The position numbers were made by a program, and so were the translations under genes. DNA of 64,000 bases, taken from assembly GCF_020497125.1 (NCBI RefSeq), contig NC_059082.1:26620965-26684964 (forward strand), given 5' to 3'. Positions 32,438-43,790 of the stretch are shown piece by piece (position 1 is the stretch's first letter; each line of letters opens with the position of its first letter). The notes beneath the pieces were generated by a model. That model saw nothing but the letters and a program-made list of their open reading frames with translations. It was not told where the DNA came from and searched no databases. This DNA is from Mauremys mutica (taxonomy: Eukaryota > Chordata > Testudines > Geoemydidae).

Positions 32438-32500
32438 CAGCAAAGAATCCTGTGGCACCTTGCAGCATGAGCTTTCGTGGGTGAATACCCATCTCGTTGG
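32438..32500 (-). repeat. Penelope-like tail fragment with a degenerate hammerhead-like core
   Basis: On the minus strand it contains 'gggtattcacccacgaaagc' followed by 'tcatgctgcaaggtgccaca', the pattern of the Penelope-like tails at 52925-53345. The CTGAYGA box is mutated here (read as ccaacga). The copy is very short. Confidence 0.5.
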
Positions 32501-32709
32501 ATAGAGAGGTGTCCATTGATAGGGGCAGACCAAACAGTGATGAGGCACCTGGCTCTCACAAGGCAAAACAGTCAGCAGCTATGGCCATCTTTGAAGGGAA
32601 TTAGTCCATTACAAGACAGGCTGGGCTTAGGGTTTTGGATCCACCATTCCAGGCAGTAGAGGTGTGAGGTGCCAAACAAAATTCATAAATAATTGTTTTT
32701 GTTTTGTTC

Positions 32710-32982
32710 TATTTGGGATCTCTTTATGTTGAAAGAAAATAAGGAGAATGTCCAAATGAATGTCATAAATAAATGAGGGCTTTGGAGTGGAGCCCGGAGC
32801 TGGAGCCCGGAGCAGCTCCGGAGCAGTGGAGCTGCAGATCTTTGCCTGGAGCTGTAGCGGAGCCGGAGCACAGCTCTAAAGCCCTGAAATAAACACATCT
32901 ATTCTGACAAAAATATTGCTAGATGTATGAAAAGCTTATGTTAAAGTATGGAAACATTACCTACAACATAAATGATGTAAAT
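32710..32982 (-). repeat. Right arm of the inverted duplication
   Basis: Inverse copy of 28935-29196. It includes the same MITE (32775-32886) in the same context and the same AT-rich outer segment ('gatgtaaat' edge at 32982). The extra bases are a 'gagctgctccg' duplication in the GC-rich part. Confidence 0.85.
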
Positions 32983-33269
32983 CTAAAAACAAACCTAAGA
33001 TGGAAAAAAAAGAGTCAGGAATTGAATCCTTACTGAGCTAAGATAACAAAATTCTACCCAGAAAGTGGCAGACGGCATTGGTTCCCTCCCATCACCACAG
33101 GCAGGAAGAAGGACCTGCAAAACGGTTGTAATTCTTTGCTTTTATGTTTTGCATAACTGTGATCTGTAATCTAAAACACTAACTCAGAAGTTTTTGGTAT
33201 GGGAATGTAAAGTTATGTGTGAGGAGAAATGTATTCCTTTAAAATGTCTATTCCTTTAATATTGTTGTA
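32983..33269. other. Non-coding spacer
   Basis: Nothing is recognised. Confidence 0.3.
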
Positions 33270-33443
33270 TGCAGTGTTGTTGTATCTGTGTCGGGTCGCA
33301 GGGTATTAGAGAGACGAGGTGGGTGAGGTGATATCTTTTATTGGACTAGCTTCTGCTGGTGAAAGAGAGGCATTCAAGAGCTTGTCTCTCTCACCAACAG
33401 AAGTTGGCCCAATAAAAAAGATCTCATCCACCTTATCTCCTAT
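33270..33443. repeat. Head-to-head pair of short Penelope-like tails
   Basis: The left half (about 33304-33371) is the reverse complement of the right half (33373-33443): 'gagacgaggtgggtgaggtg', 'ttttattgg' and 'ttctgctggtgaaagagag' on the left against 'ctctctcaccaacagaagtt', 'caataaaa' and 'atccaccttatctcc' on the right. The pair forms a palindrome of about 70-bp arms. The family resembles turtle tails that end near a GAAAGC box, but the hammerhead core is not preserved here. Confidence 0.55.
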
Positions 33444-33609
33444 TCCTTTACCGGGCGTTCCTTTAAGTGAGTTCTATTGTATAAAAATAGCAGAAATTTA
33501 TAAAGGAAAAAACAGCCAACACTGTCCTTAAGCTCTAACACCACCAGCTAGTCTGAATACATCTTCAAGCACTCAGTCTGGGCCAGAACTAACTTTTTGA
33601 CTTGTGGTA

Positions 33610-33840
33610 TTTGGAGGAAAGGTGCTATATAAAACACTTTATGGGCAATTCACTCAGCCTCATGACACGCTCAAGAGGTAGACATTATTAAACCCTGTGT
33701 ACAGATGGGACATCAGTGCCACAGGGAGGTCAAGTGACTTGCCCAAGGCCAAAAGTCAGAAGTCAGTGACAGAGCAGAAACAGAACACAAGTCACCTAAT
33801 TTCCAGTTCTGTGCTTTAACAATTAGACCACACTCCCACA
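33610..33840 (+). repeat. MIR-like (CORE) SINE
   Basis: Contains the recognisable MIR core: 'acagatgggacatcagtgcc', 'acagggaggtcaagtgactt', 'gcccaaggccaaaag', and the 'tctgtgctttaac' and 'gaccacactccc' tail. Decayed. Confidence 0.75.
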
Positions 33841-34551
33841 TCTGCCTTTAATGAGCAGAGTTTTGTCATTTTTTAAAAATGGCTTTTCCGGGGAGGGGGG
33901 GGGGGAACTATTCAGTTCAACAAGTTTCAGAAACCAAAAGCCTACTTTTCCTGTTGTGTGGGGTTTTTTCCCTTCAATTTCCAAACTAAATTGGTAGTGT
34001 ATCTAAGCACACCTGCACTGTGCGCCTTTTATCACAGCTTTCTCTGAAGCTGCACAGGCACCTGCACATCATTTTTTCAAAGTGATACTTCTTTCAACTT
34101 TTAAACAAGACTGTTAGTCAGGAGGAGGCAGATCTGTAGATGCTTTGACAAGCTGCTACTCAGGAGAACTCACTAGTTCCATGGAACACCAGTATCATGG
34201 AGAAAGTATAGGAAAGGAGAAATAATTGACAATGGATAAAGATGAGGCAAGGGAAAGATAGAGATCTCACACTAGCAGAATATAAGAATAAGGGGAAGCT
34301 AAAGAGAAGACAGAAAGAGAACACGTTAGTAATGTTAGCAGCAAATACAGTTGATTAATAATATTTTTCTATTAATAATAAAACAACCACTGCCACCACT
34401 ATGTGTTTTGTTTTAAAAAACAGAAGGGTCTTTTCCTGCCAGGTCATATATAAGTGTCACACTAAATAATGTTCCAATACTTTAAATTAACTCAGCTTCC
34501 AAGAGTAAAAAATAGTTTGCATTTATGCTGTGTGTAGCATATGAAAGAGTG
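33841..34551. other. Non-coding stretch with a poly-G tract
   Basis: A G-run lies at about 33888-33905. No gene is seen; the segment around 34240-34330 is purine-rich. Confidence 0.35.
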
Positions 34552-34556
34552 GGATG

Positions 34557-35680
34557 TGACATGCTCTGTACCTCGGGGGAACACCTTTCACCCCCACGTT
34601 CATCTTTATAAAATGACTGTGTGGTATCCAATGCAAAGTTTGTCATGGGTATCTTTGGAAGGCTCATAATGCACTGAGCATGGTTGTTATAGTGATGTTA
34701 CAGTAATTGTTACAGTAATGTTATAGGAAGGTCATAGGTTATAATTTCATGTATATAGTTATGAGGCTGAAAATGTATCCTCATGGCTCAAAGCAAGCCC
34801 ATGCAAAAACTCTCCAAGAACAGAGAGGCAGTTCACACCTCATCAGGGCATGGATGGGACAAACCCAGCCCAGCCTCACAGGAACAATGGACACTGGCTT
34901 AGGCAGCAACAAAAGAATCTGTTAGACCCTCGAGGGAGTCACCCCCTTCCTTTGGGCAGTTTGGGACTGCAATGAGATAATGCTCACCTGACTCTGAAGG
35001 GAGGAGGGCAAAGCCAAGAGGAAAGAAAGGACATGATAAAAGGGAGCGACATTTTGCCATGCTCTCTCTCTTCCACCTACATCTACAGACACCACCACCA
35101 TGCAGCAACTGAAACGCTGATCAAAGGGGAGAGCCCGATTGAAAAGTAACCAGCCAGCCTGTGGTGAGAAGCATCTAAGTTTTAAAGATATTGATCAGCT
35201 TAGATATAAGATCAGCTTAGAATGCGTTTTGCTTTTATTTCATTTGACCAAATCTGACTTGTTGTGCTTTAACTTATAATCACTTTAAATCTATCTTTAT
35301 AGTTAATAAATTTGTTTGTTTATTCTACCTGAAGTGGTGCGTTTGGTCTGAAGCATGTCAGAGACTCCCCTTGGGATAACAAGTCTGGTACATATCAATT
35401 TCTTTGTTAAATTGACAAATTTATATAAGCTTGCAGCATCCAGCGGTCATAACTGGACACTGCAAGATGGAGGTTTCTAGGGTTGTGTCTGGGACCAGAC
35501 AATGGCTAGTGTCATTCACTTGCAAGTAGCTGGGAGCAGCTTACATGCCAGAGGCTGTGTGTGAACAACACAGGAGTGGGGGTTCTCACAGCAGAGCAGG
35601 GTAAGGCTGGCTCCCAGAGTCAAGGATTGGAGTGACCTAGCAGACCAATGGTCCAGACAACACCAGAGGGGAACCTCACA
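34557..35680 (+). mobile_element. Solo LTR (1,124 bp) with 5-bp target duplication
   Basis: Begins tgacatgctctgtacc and ends aacctcaca, so it has the TG...CA form. The 5-bp duplication ggatg lies at 34552-34556 and 35681-35685. A polyadenylation signal (AATAAA) is near 35306-35311, with T-rich sequence after it. No internal coding sequence adjoins either side, so it is a solo LTR left by recombination. I recognise it as a common chelonian LTR family, probably of endogenous retrovirus type (5-bp duplication). Confidence 0.8.
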
Positions 35681-35744
35681 GGATGGATCAATGAATTTGA
35701 GCTTTCATGGTATTTTGTAGATAATAACTCTGATTTATCTGTGA

Positions 35745-36230
35745 TGTGCGTTGTGGATTCATAGACTTTAAAGCGAAAAGGGACCATTCTGATCAGCTTA
35801 TCTGGACCTCCTACATAATGAGAATCATAGTATTTCACCAATAATGCCTGCATCAAACCCAATAACTTGTGATTAAATTAGAGTATATAATTTAGAGAGA
35901 CTTCAAGTGATGGAGAATTTCCCATCCCTCTTGGTAAACTGTTCCAGTGCTCAATTGCCCTCACTGTACAAATGGTCATTTTATTTCCATTTTGAAGTTT
36001 TCTAACTTAATCTTCCAGCCATTGGATCTTGTAACACTGTTTGACTGAGACAAAGGAGTCCTCTAATATTAGAAATCTTCTTTCTGTGTAGCTACCCATA
36101 GACTAATCAAGTCACCTGTTGAGATTCTCCTCAATAAACATAGACCAAACTCTTTCGTTCCAAGGCGCATTTCCTAGACCTCAAATATTCTTATAGCTTT
36201 TTTTTCTAAACATTCTCCAGTTGTTATATG
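35745..36230 (-). mobile_element. Old CR1 LINE fragment
   Basis: Read on the minus strand it follows the CR1 3' region: the complement of 'ggaccattctgatcagctta', 'cccatccctcttggtaaact' and 'gttccagtgctcaattgccc', and further blocks to 'aaacattctccag'. It is too decayed for an open frame. Confidence 0.75.
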
Positions 36231-38069
36231 GGACACTGGCTTTTGTTAGTAAGGTTTCTTATGGACTTCTGTAAGTCTGCCATGTTTTTCTGATGTCAGT
36301 TCATGCTGAGAGTAAGAGAGAGTAGGACAAAGAGTAAAAGTAATCTTGAAATCCCTAAATTTTCGATGCCATACATCTAGCAGAAGGGGACAAGGAACAT
36401 ACAGAAAAACCTGCCTAAAGAGAAGAGTTGTTAAGCTGCTTTATTGTGTATATGACCCCATTCATATAACACTCACCTGTTTCCCCTCCCACAGAACACA
36501 CCTGATCAGTCTTGTAATCTGATTAGCCCTTCGCTAACTTTCCTCTTTTAGGCAGGTATGTTCATTTGCTTAAAGCTACTGGCTGAACGAAATCTGCTTA
36601 AAAATGCAACAAGCACAAACTGGTCCTTTGGCTGAGTATATCATGGCTACACAACCATCACCATCACGCTCTCTCAGTTACCACATTTTCGCTTGTGCAT
36701 ATAGCATACGCCCTGTGACTTGTTTGCAGTGCCTTTGGCTGCAATAGTTGCTACTCACCGATGGAGAGCTAGCTTTGTGCTAGCTATTTTGCCCCCGGTA
36801 AAATATTTCCACATATAAATTAAATACACCCAGAATGAAGCAAAGCAGAAAGTAAGAGAAGATTCCAATGTTTTCTATAAAAAATTCCCTCTCCCCTAGC
36901 AGACTCCAGAATGCTAACACTGGCTTCCAAAGATGGAAGTGGGTGTTTCAGGGCCATTGAATACTGAAATTTTACTAATCTGTTACAATAGAAACATCTG
37001 TGCTAAATTCAGTGTTTAATAGTTTTCCTAATTCCTCATTTCAACCGTAGAACATCAATATCCATAGGACACTAGCACAAAACAGATTGTGAGCATGAAT
37101 TCAATCACTTAGTTTTAACAATGACATGTTCCTGCAAGTCACTGCAATAGCTATGGACACCCGGATGTCACCACAGTTCATCAATTTTCTTACAGTTAAT
37201 CACAGACTGCAAGTAACAAATAAGTGTTTCACATATTGCCAGTGGACTGCTGGTATTTTTATTTATGCCAACAGAAGTTGACAATTTTTAAAGCATTTTG
37301 CAATGCCGTCACTAAATTCCTCCCCACCATTGCTATTACTTTCCAATACAAATCAATTTCCTAGATACAATTGTCAAGATGAACAAAAATAATGGGTCAT
37401 TGAACACTGAACATTACAAACGTTCACATATGCTAAAGAAGGCACACTTCCAATTTGCACACACTAAAATACCATCCATGTCTCCAAATAGCCATTCCTA
37501 TCACTTCCAGCCCAAGCAAAAAAGGAAGAATGATGCACATGTTCTATGTATGAGGCCTTTTCGTTTGCCATGGGTGAGATCTAGCTGGAATGACAATGGA
37601 AAACACGCTGCTGGGGTCCTGACTGGGATGGAAGGAAGTGGTGGTGCCGTCTCATGCATAGACTGGGCTTGAGCAGAGTATGGTTGAGGAATCACCCTTG
37701 GCTCCTACTCTCTCAGCCTGACTGCACAGTGCCAGTGGGCTGATGGCTCCCCCCACGAGGCAGGGAGCAGCTTATATTGCTTCTCCTGGACATGAGCTGC
37801 CATTCACAGCTGTTTTCTTTCCCCACTTGCCCTTCCCCTGGGTACTTGTTTTATTGTATCTACTGCTCAATTTCCCAGTTTGCCCTGGTTTTTGGCCAGC
37901 CCCCTTTTAAGGAGATAAGAAGGATCTTTCCCACATCACAGCCTGCCTGTTATCGGTGTACGTTTTTCACCTGCAACAGACTGCACGGGAGGTGTTTCTG
38001 AGGAGGGGTATTGGACTGTCAAGCTGCCTAGAGTGGTTCATGAATGTGGGTGCCAACCTTAGGGCAAGC
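36231..38069. other. Long non-coding stretch
   Basis: No gene is recognised. The open frames near 37379-37695 and 37777-38186 show no protein-like pattern that I know. Confidence 0.35.
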
Positions 38070-38973
38070 TGTTACAAACCAGCACACAAACCCCAAAATG
38101 GTTGTTGTCCTGGTCTGCACCCTCACTTGAAACTGGGGGGTTTCAAAGTGAGGACCAGCATGTATTCCCCCACCCTAAAATCCTAGGGTAGGTCTCCTTC
38201 GCTGCCACCAGTCAGGTTAAAGTGTCTGACACACTGCCTGTCCCCCAAGCTTCCCCTGGGGAACCCAGATTCAAACCCCTTGAATCTCTACACACAGGGA
38301 AGCAGCCCACTCCCCCCCTCTCTCTCTCCTAGCCACTTTGGAGAGATATACACCGAGTCAAATCCTTGACTCAACACAAAGAGGGACTCACTTCCCCCCT
38401 CCCCTTCCCTAGTCCTGGAAAGAGATACCTGATTCAAACTGCTTGATTCAAACCCAGGAGGAACTGTCTGTTCCCCCCTCCCCTTCCCCTGAATTTCCAC
38501 AAGAGAAGGAATTAACCAAGTCCAAAGAAAAGAATTTATTAAGAGAACAAAAAGAATATACAGAATCTCTATGAGCCCAAGCTGGACACTCATAGGGGAT
38601 AACCTTATCAATCTCTGGAGAGAATCCCTCCTCCCCCTTTTCTCAGTAAAAGCAATATCAGCAAACAGGAATAAAGCATTTCCTTTAGCAAACACACAAT
38701 TGCAAATATAGAAATCAAATCATAAGACTAATTCGCCTTTCTAATTAATACTCACTATTAATTAGTAGAAACTACTCCAGGAGAACTTGGAGACATGACT
38801 GGTCTCTTTTAGATCCAAGAAAAGAACCCACAAAGAACACAAAGGCTTCCCTCCACAGAGATTTGAAATTATCTCGTCTCTGATTGGTCCTTTGGTCAGG
38901 TGGTCACCAGGTACTACATGTTAACCCTTTCCAGGGGAAAGAGACCTTAACCCTGATCTGTTTATTTGTGACA
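38070..38973 (-). mobile_element. LTR of a second chelonian LTR family (probable solo LTR)
   Basis: On the minus strand it begins tgtcacaaataaacag (38973 downward) and ends ggtttgtaaca (38070). It carries AATAAA in the complement near 38534-38541, next to 'ttcttttctttggacttgg'. C-rich and 'ctctctctc' blocks lie in the right half on that strand. No matching target duplication is seen at the edges, so the ends may be slightly off or rearranged. Confidence 0.65.
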
Positions 38974-39990
38974 GTTGTGTTCTATAATGAGATTTCACCA
39001 AGCAAGTATCAAGTGTTAATGGCTCAAGCACTACACCACCCTTAACATGGAGTCACAGACAGCCCCCTTGAGCTCTCTGGTCTATCTTGCCACCCCGGCA
39101 ATCCTGTCTTTGTGATAAATGGCCCCTCACATCAAAAAATCACAATATTCCGGTTACTCCCAATCACTTACACCATGTTAATTGTGCCTTAGATCTCTCA
39201 AAGACAGCACTTGTAGCCAGTCCTATAATAAACATTTAGTTTAATAACTACAGAAAAGAAATAAGTTACTTTCAAAGTTTAAGCTGATAAACACACACGA
39301 GTTAGGTTTCAAAAAGTAATAGATCTTGCACATTAAACCAGCTTCTATTTGTCCTTTAGGGCTAACCCAAACTAAGCAGCTTGGGGATCCTTGTTTATGC
39401 TTAGAAATATTGCCTTCTCCAAATTCCAAGCCGCAGAGTGATAGAGATAATTCTGGTCAGGGATTTTTACTCCCTTCTCCCAGAGTTCAAACCATGATGA
39501 GACGAGGATTTTTGCACATCCCTTATTCATGGGGTGTGGGGAGCAAACAACAAAATATTTGTCCACTGATGTTCCACAATAGTCCATTTGGTATCTACTG
39601 GCTCTCTTTTGTTGGCTAGGAGATAACACCTCCTATGGAAAACTAGTATCTCACACCTGGTAAAGCTTCTCTCCTGACTGTCGGGGTTTCCAGTTTCATA
39701 GCAAACACTTTTATAGTTACAAAGCAAATACTTAAACATTACTTTATAATGTAGGATACAGATATAATAAGTGAGATGAATGCATGAAGCAACTCTCAAG
39801 TGTTTCATGAAGTCCAAACACATCTCTATAGATCTAATACCTAGTTTAACAATACTATTACAGGTGAGCCAGACTAGTTTCCACCTATGCATTTGTCAAT
39901 GTTCAGTGAGGTCTAGGAACCTTGGTATGAACTGACACCTGGTCTGCCAGCATCACATGGACTATTGAGTTATTTGCACCAACTGTATAG
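38974..39990 (-). repeat. LTR-like repeat family L, copy 1
   Basis: Shares ordered blocks with 41160-41990 and 49985-51000: 'gatttcacca-gcaagta', 'ggttactccc', 'caatcacttacacca', 'ctcaaagacagcacttgtag', and then 'ataataaac-ttagtttaat' and 'agaaataagttac'. The complement holds an AATAAA-like signal. It sits directly against the LTR at 38070-38973, which may have inserted in it. Confidence 0.55.
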
Positions 39991-41159
39991 CACATGTCCA
40001 GTATAGGTTAACTAAGATACTGGGATCTTGAGTTATTGCTGAAGCCCTGGGCACTGGCCAGGTGCAAGCTGGCTGGATCCTTACTCTCCATTACCAGCTT
40101 CAATGTCTGGTGCAGAAAGACACTTTTCACCTCATCCCTCGCATGAGGAAAGCAAGGAGGTGGCGGAGAAGAATTTCTCTGGTCTTCCTGGTCCTGAATC
40201 CTGGTAGGATTCACAGGAGGGGGCTAGCTGTACTCCCCTCGTAAGGGCTGCTCTGTCTTCACAGCTGTTAGTTTGCAAACTGCTTTGGAGTTATCCCGGC
40301 AGGTAGTTGTGTGGGATGATGCCACCTGGCAGTTTCTCCCCTGGGTCTGTTATGTCGCAGCTAATAGCACTTGCTGCCTTGGCTTTAACTAGACCTCTTT
40401 ATGAATTATTCAATGCAGTGTCCAGACCAAGTGTGCTATTACACCCAGCACAGTTGAAATGTAAACACAGTCTTCATGTAGATGGTCAATGTGGCCATTT
40501 CTTTTCACTCTAATTTTCCTACTTGTATTTAAACTGGAAGATATCTGTGGCTTTAAGAACAGCTCAAGGATAGAGGGCAAAGGGTTCCAAGACACCTGGC
40601 AATGAATTGCAGCTTGCTTAACCAGTTCAGTGTACCCCAATTCTTTAATGTCATGGAATGTATCTGATAAGTATCATGCAGAGTACCAATGAAAAGCTCA
40701 TGTCTCAGTGGTTATTCATATGGCATAATGCAGGTGCAAGCAACTGATGCAGAGTTATGGAGAAACTGAAATTATATTTCTTAAAATGTGTTTGCCAGCT
40801 GAGCAGGAGTTACCCCACCCTAGACAAAGGAATGTGTTTTTTCCACCTGGAAATTACTGCCAGAGTACTTTAAAAAAACCCAATGAGAATGTATTTACAT
40901 ATTGCCTAAACAGACTCATCAAGCTAACAAGGGGTGGAGGCAAACCCCACACTCTCACGGGGGGGGGGGGGGAAGGGGGAGGAGATTGACACCCACAGAT
41001 TTAATGTTCATGTAATTACAGCAGAGGGGGCAGGACCTACATAATTTGCATTGTAGCAGACAATGCAAGTGTCCCTGTGTCTGGTATGGTTTATAGCTGA
41101 GAGTGCAATCTCAGGTCAGAATGTCAGAAAACAGGGCAGACACCTCAAATGGTGGTATA
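39991..41159. other. Non-coding stretch with a poly-G tract
   Basis: A G-run is at about 40959-40973. No gene is recognised. Confidence 0.35.
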
Positions 41160-41990
41160 TCCTATAATTAGATTTCATCAAACCAGTAACAAATGTGCAC
41201 TCCTGGATACTATGTTAGTCTTGCCATGGACAGTTCCCTTAAGCTCTCCAGCCCCTCAGACAAACGAGTTTATGATGGAAGGTTATTAAAATCAAAATTC
41301 ACCACAAATTAGGTTACTCCCGACCCCAAGGGACAAATCACTTACCCCAGGTCAATGGATACTCTTGACCTCAAAGACAACACTGTAGCCAATTTCTCTA
41401 GTAAACTGAAGATTTATTAGCTAAGAAAAAGAAATGAAAGTTATTGAGAGGTTAAAGCAGGTAAAATACATTACAGGTGAGTCTAAGTTTGTAGTCTAAT
41501 CTGCTAGTTCTCCATAAGTCTCTCCGAGGTTGCCCAAAATGGCTTTAGGAACCTCGGTCTTGCATCTGGAACACCCCCCGACAGCATCCAAATAGATCAG
41601 AGATACAGGATCATTCCCTTGAATCAGTATTTATAGGCCCCACTCACAGAAGGCATGCTGACAAGCGTCTTGCCCCATTTACGTGCTTCCTTTGATGACG
41701 AAGATTAGGAAATGCAGACTGGGACTATGAATCCTTTGTTGTTTAATGGCCCTTGCTTTTTCATTTACATTTCCAAGGCGCAAACATAATGTAAACACAG
41801 TGTGATAGCCAGAAACAATCTTTCATTAGTTTTCATGAAGTTTTACATAATAAGTGAACTCACATCTAAATACTAATGTCCATTTGTACTTAGTTAGCCT
41901 AGATCAATGTAAATCAACAAGTTGAGTGAAGACAACACTATTAGCATTCCTCTAGATTTCAAGAATTTAGGGCAAATGTAATTATCGGGC
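41160..41990 (-). repeat. LTR-like repeat family L, copy 2
   Basis: Blocks are 'gatttcatcaaaccagtaac', 'ggttactcccgacccca', 'caaatcacttaccccaggtc', 'gacaacactgtagccaattt' and 'aaactgaagatttattagct' (AATAAA in the complement). Similar in order to copies 1 and 3. Confidence 0.6.
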
Positions 41991-43549
41991 ATATGCCATG
42001 TATATGAACATCCCCTTTTGTTCTATTCTAACAAGTGATTTGGTTTGAACACCCTACGATCTTTTACCATTTCTTTGATTTCTATTAGCATGCGAGTGAA
42101 TTAGTCTGCTGCCTAGGTTTTAGCTGGCAGCCTGCTAGGCAACATCACACTCAGCAGGAAACTTCCTTCATCGGTAGACTCCATGTTTCCTTCCTCACAG
42201 TTTGAGTGAACTTTATGTAGGGGTAACTCCAGCTGAAGTAACAAACTGTTGGATATTGACCCTAAAGGAGCAGCAAATTAACTTTCCGCTGATTGTTCCA
42301 AAGCAAGTGTTTTGGGGGGGAGATTCAGGGCTAAGGAAGTTTAGAGTCACTATCAAATATTAACCAAGGCCAGTGAAAGTCTGGGGTCTGCAGACAGGCT
42401 CATGGATAAAAGGCATTGGACCAGGGCTGCCCCATACATAGACAGAAGTCGTGCTAGTTGCTGACTGTGGGCATCCCAGGCAGAGAACTACAGTAGCAAA
42501 GCTTTGGGCACTTAAGGATTGTAGGGTAAGAGATGACAGCTCTTCACCAGTCTGGATTGCCCCCCAGAACATAACACCATCTCCCCCCCCCCAATTTAAA
42601 ATTAATTTGGTGCTCACAAAAAAGAAGCAAAAGTGAAACCTCAGAGAATGAGATCCTCAGAATGTGTGTGGCACAGATTCTCTCCCCACCCCCAATCAGC
42701 ATGCCTAAACACTGCCCTGAAAATAACTACAACACACACTCAGCTATGATTTGACTCAGCACTAGTGACTGTGCTAAGTGTAGAAGACTTCTGTATAAAT
42801 GGCTGAAAGCCTTATTAAAAAGTTTGCAATTCTTATGGCTTTGTCCGTTCATCATAGGACAGACAACAGAAATTTGCAGAGCCTGTTATCTTAATATAAG
42901 AAATGGAAATTCTTATTGCCTGCCTTTATAAGAACCAATTCTGCTCCCTTTGTACAGGCAAAGCAAACTTTACACAGCTCTTCAATTCAAGTTACAACAC
43001 ATTTTGGACCCTTAATTTGTAGTATTTGCAAATAAAGCAGCATTGAAAAACCCAGACAACTAGCAACAATCCTTATGAAATACATCCCTTAAAGACCACA
43101 TCATCCAGAATAACATCTGCAGTAAACAGATTGAACTTTGAAACACTCTTGTTCCTTCTCCAAAAATATTAAGGGAGAAAAATGCAGACAGACGACTGCA
43201 ATATCTGCTGGTACAAATCCCATTAAAAGCCATCACATTGTTCCTCATAAATCAAGATTGGGTGCACTGACCAGAACCTTTAAGAAAATCATGACCTGAA
43301 CCCAAACTGAAATTGAGGTTCAAAAAGGATGAAACATTTTTTAAAAATTCTTTAAAAAGTATCTGTTGCATGCCTCTGCCTAGCTCCAACAGAAACTGCT
43401 GAAAATATTTGTATCCAACATTGCAGATTCAGATAGTGCTTCTCTAAACTTTCTGAACAAACTTCTGTGAGCTTAATCCAATTGAACCTCTGAACTTTCA
43501 AGATCTTCCATCTCTAAAATAAACTTACTTCCTACCATATAATCTTCTA
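41991..43549. other. Non-coding stretch
   Basis: No gene is recognised. A C-run lies near 42581-42592. Confidence 0.35.
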
Positions 43550-43790
43550 TGAACACAGGAATTGCCATACTCCATCAGATTGGTGGAGTATCTAGTCCAG
43601 TATCCTACCTCCAACAGTGGCTAGTATCAGCTGCTTCAGAGAAAGATGCAAGAAGCCCTGAAATAAACAATTATAGGACAACCTGTCCATAGGGAAAGTT
43701 CCTAACTAATGGGGTTCAGGAAGAGTTTGAGTTCGTCTTGTAAACCCTCATGCTTCAAAATATATTATTCTGCACTTTGGGTTTTGTTTA
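43550..43790 (-). mobile_element. CR1 LINE 3' tail
   Basis: Contains, on the plus strand, 'gaattgccatactccatcag', 'ctagtccagtatcctacctc', 'caacagtggctagtatcagc' and 'acaacctgtccatagggaaa', the reverse complement of a turtle CR1 3' tail that ends in the 'atggcaattcctgtgttc' type terminus. Confidence 0.75.

Noticed and set aside
40959..40973. Poly-G tracts here and at 33888, 51087 and 63801 as possible G-quadruplex signals
   Set aside because: They are single uninterrupted runs and look like simple sequence; no promoter or gene context supports a role.
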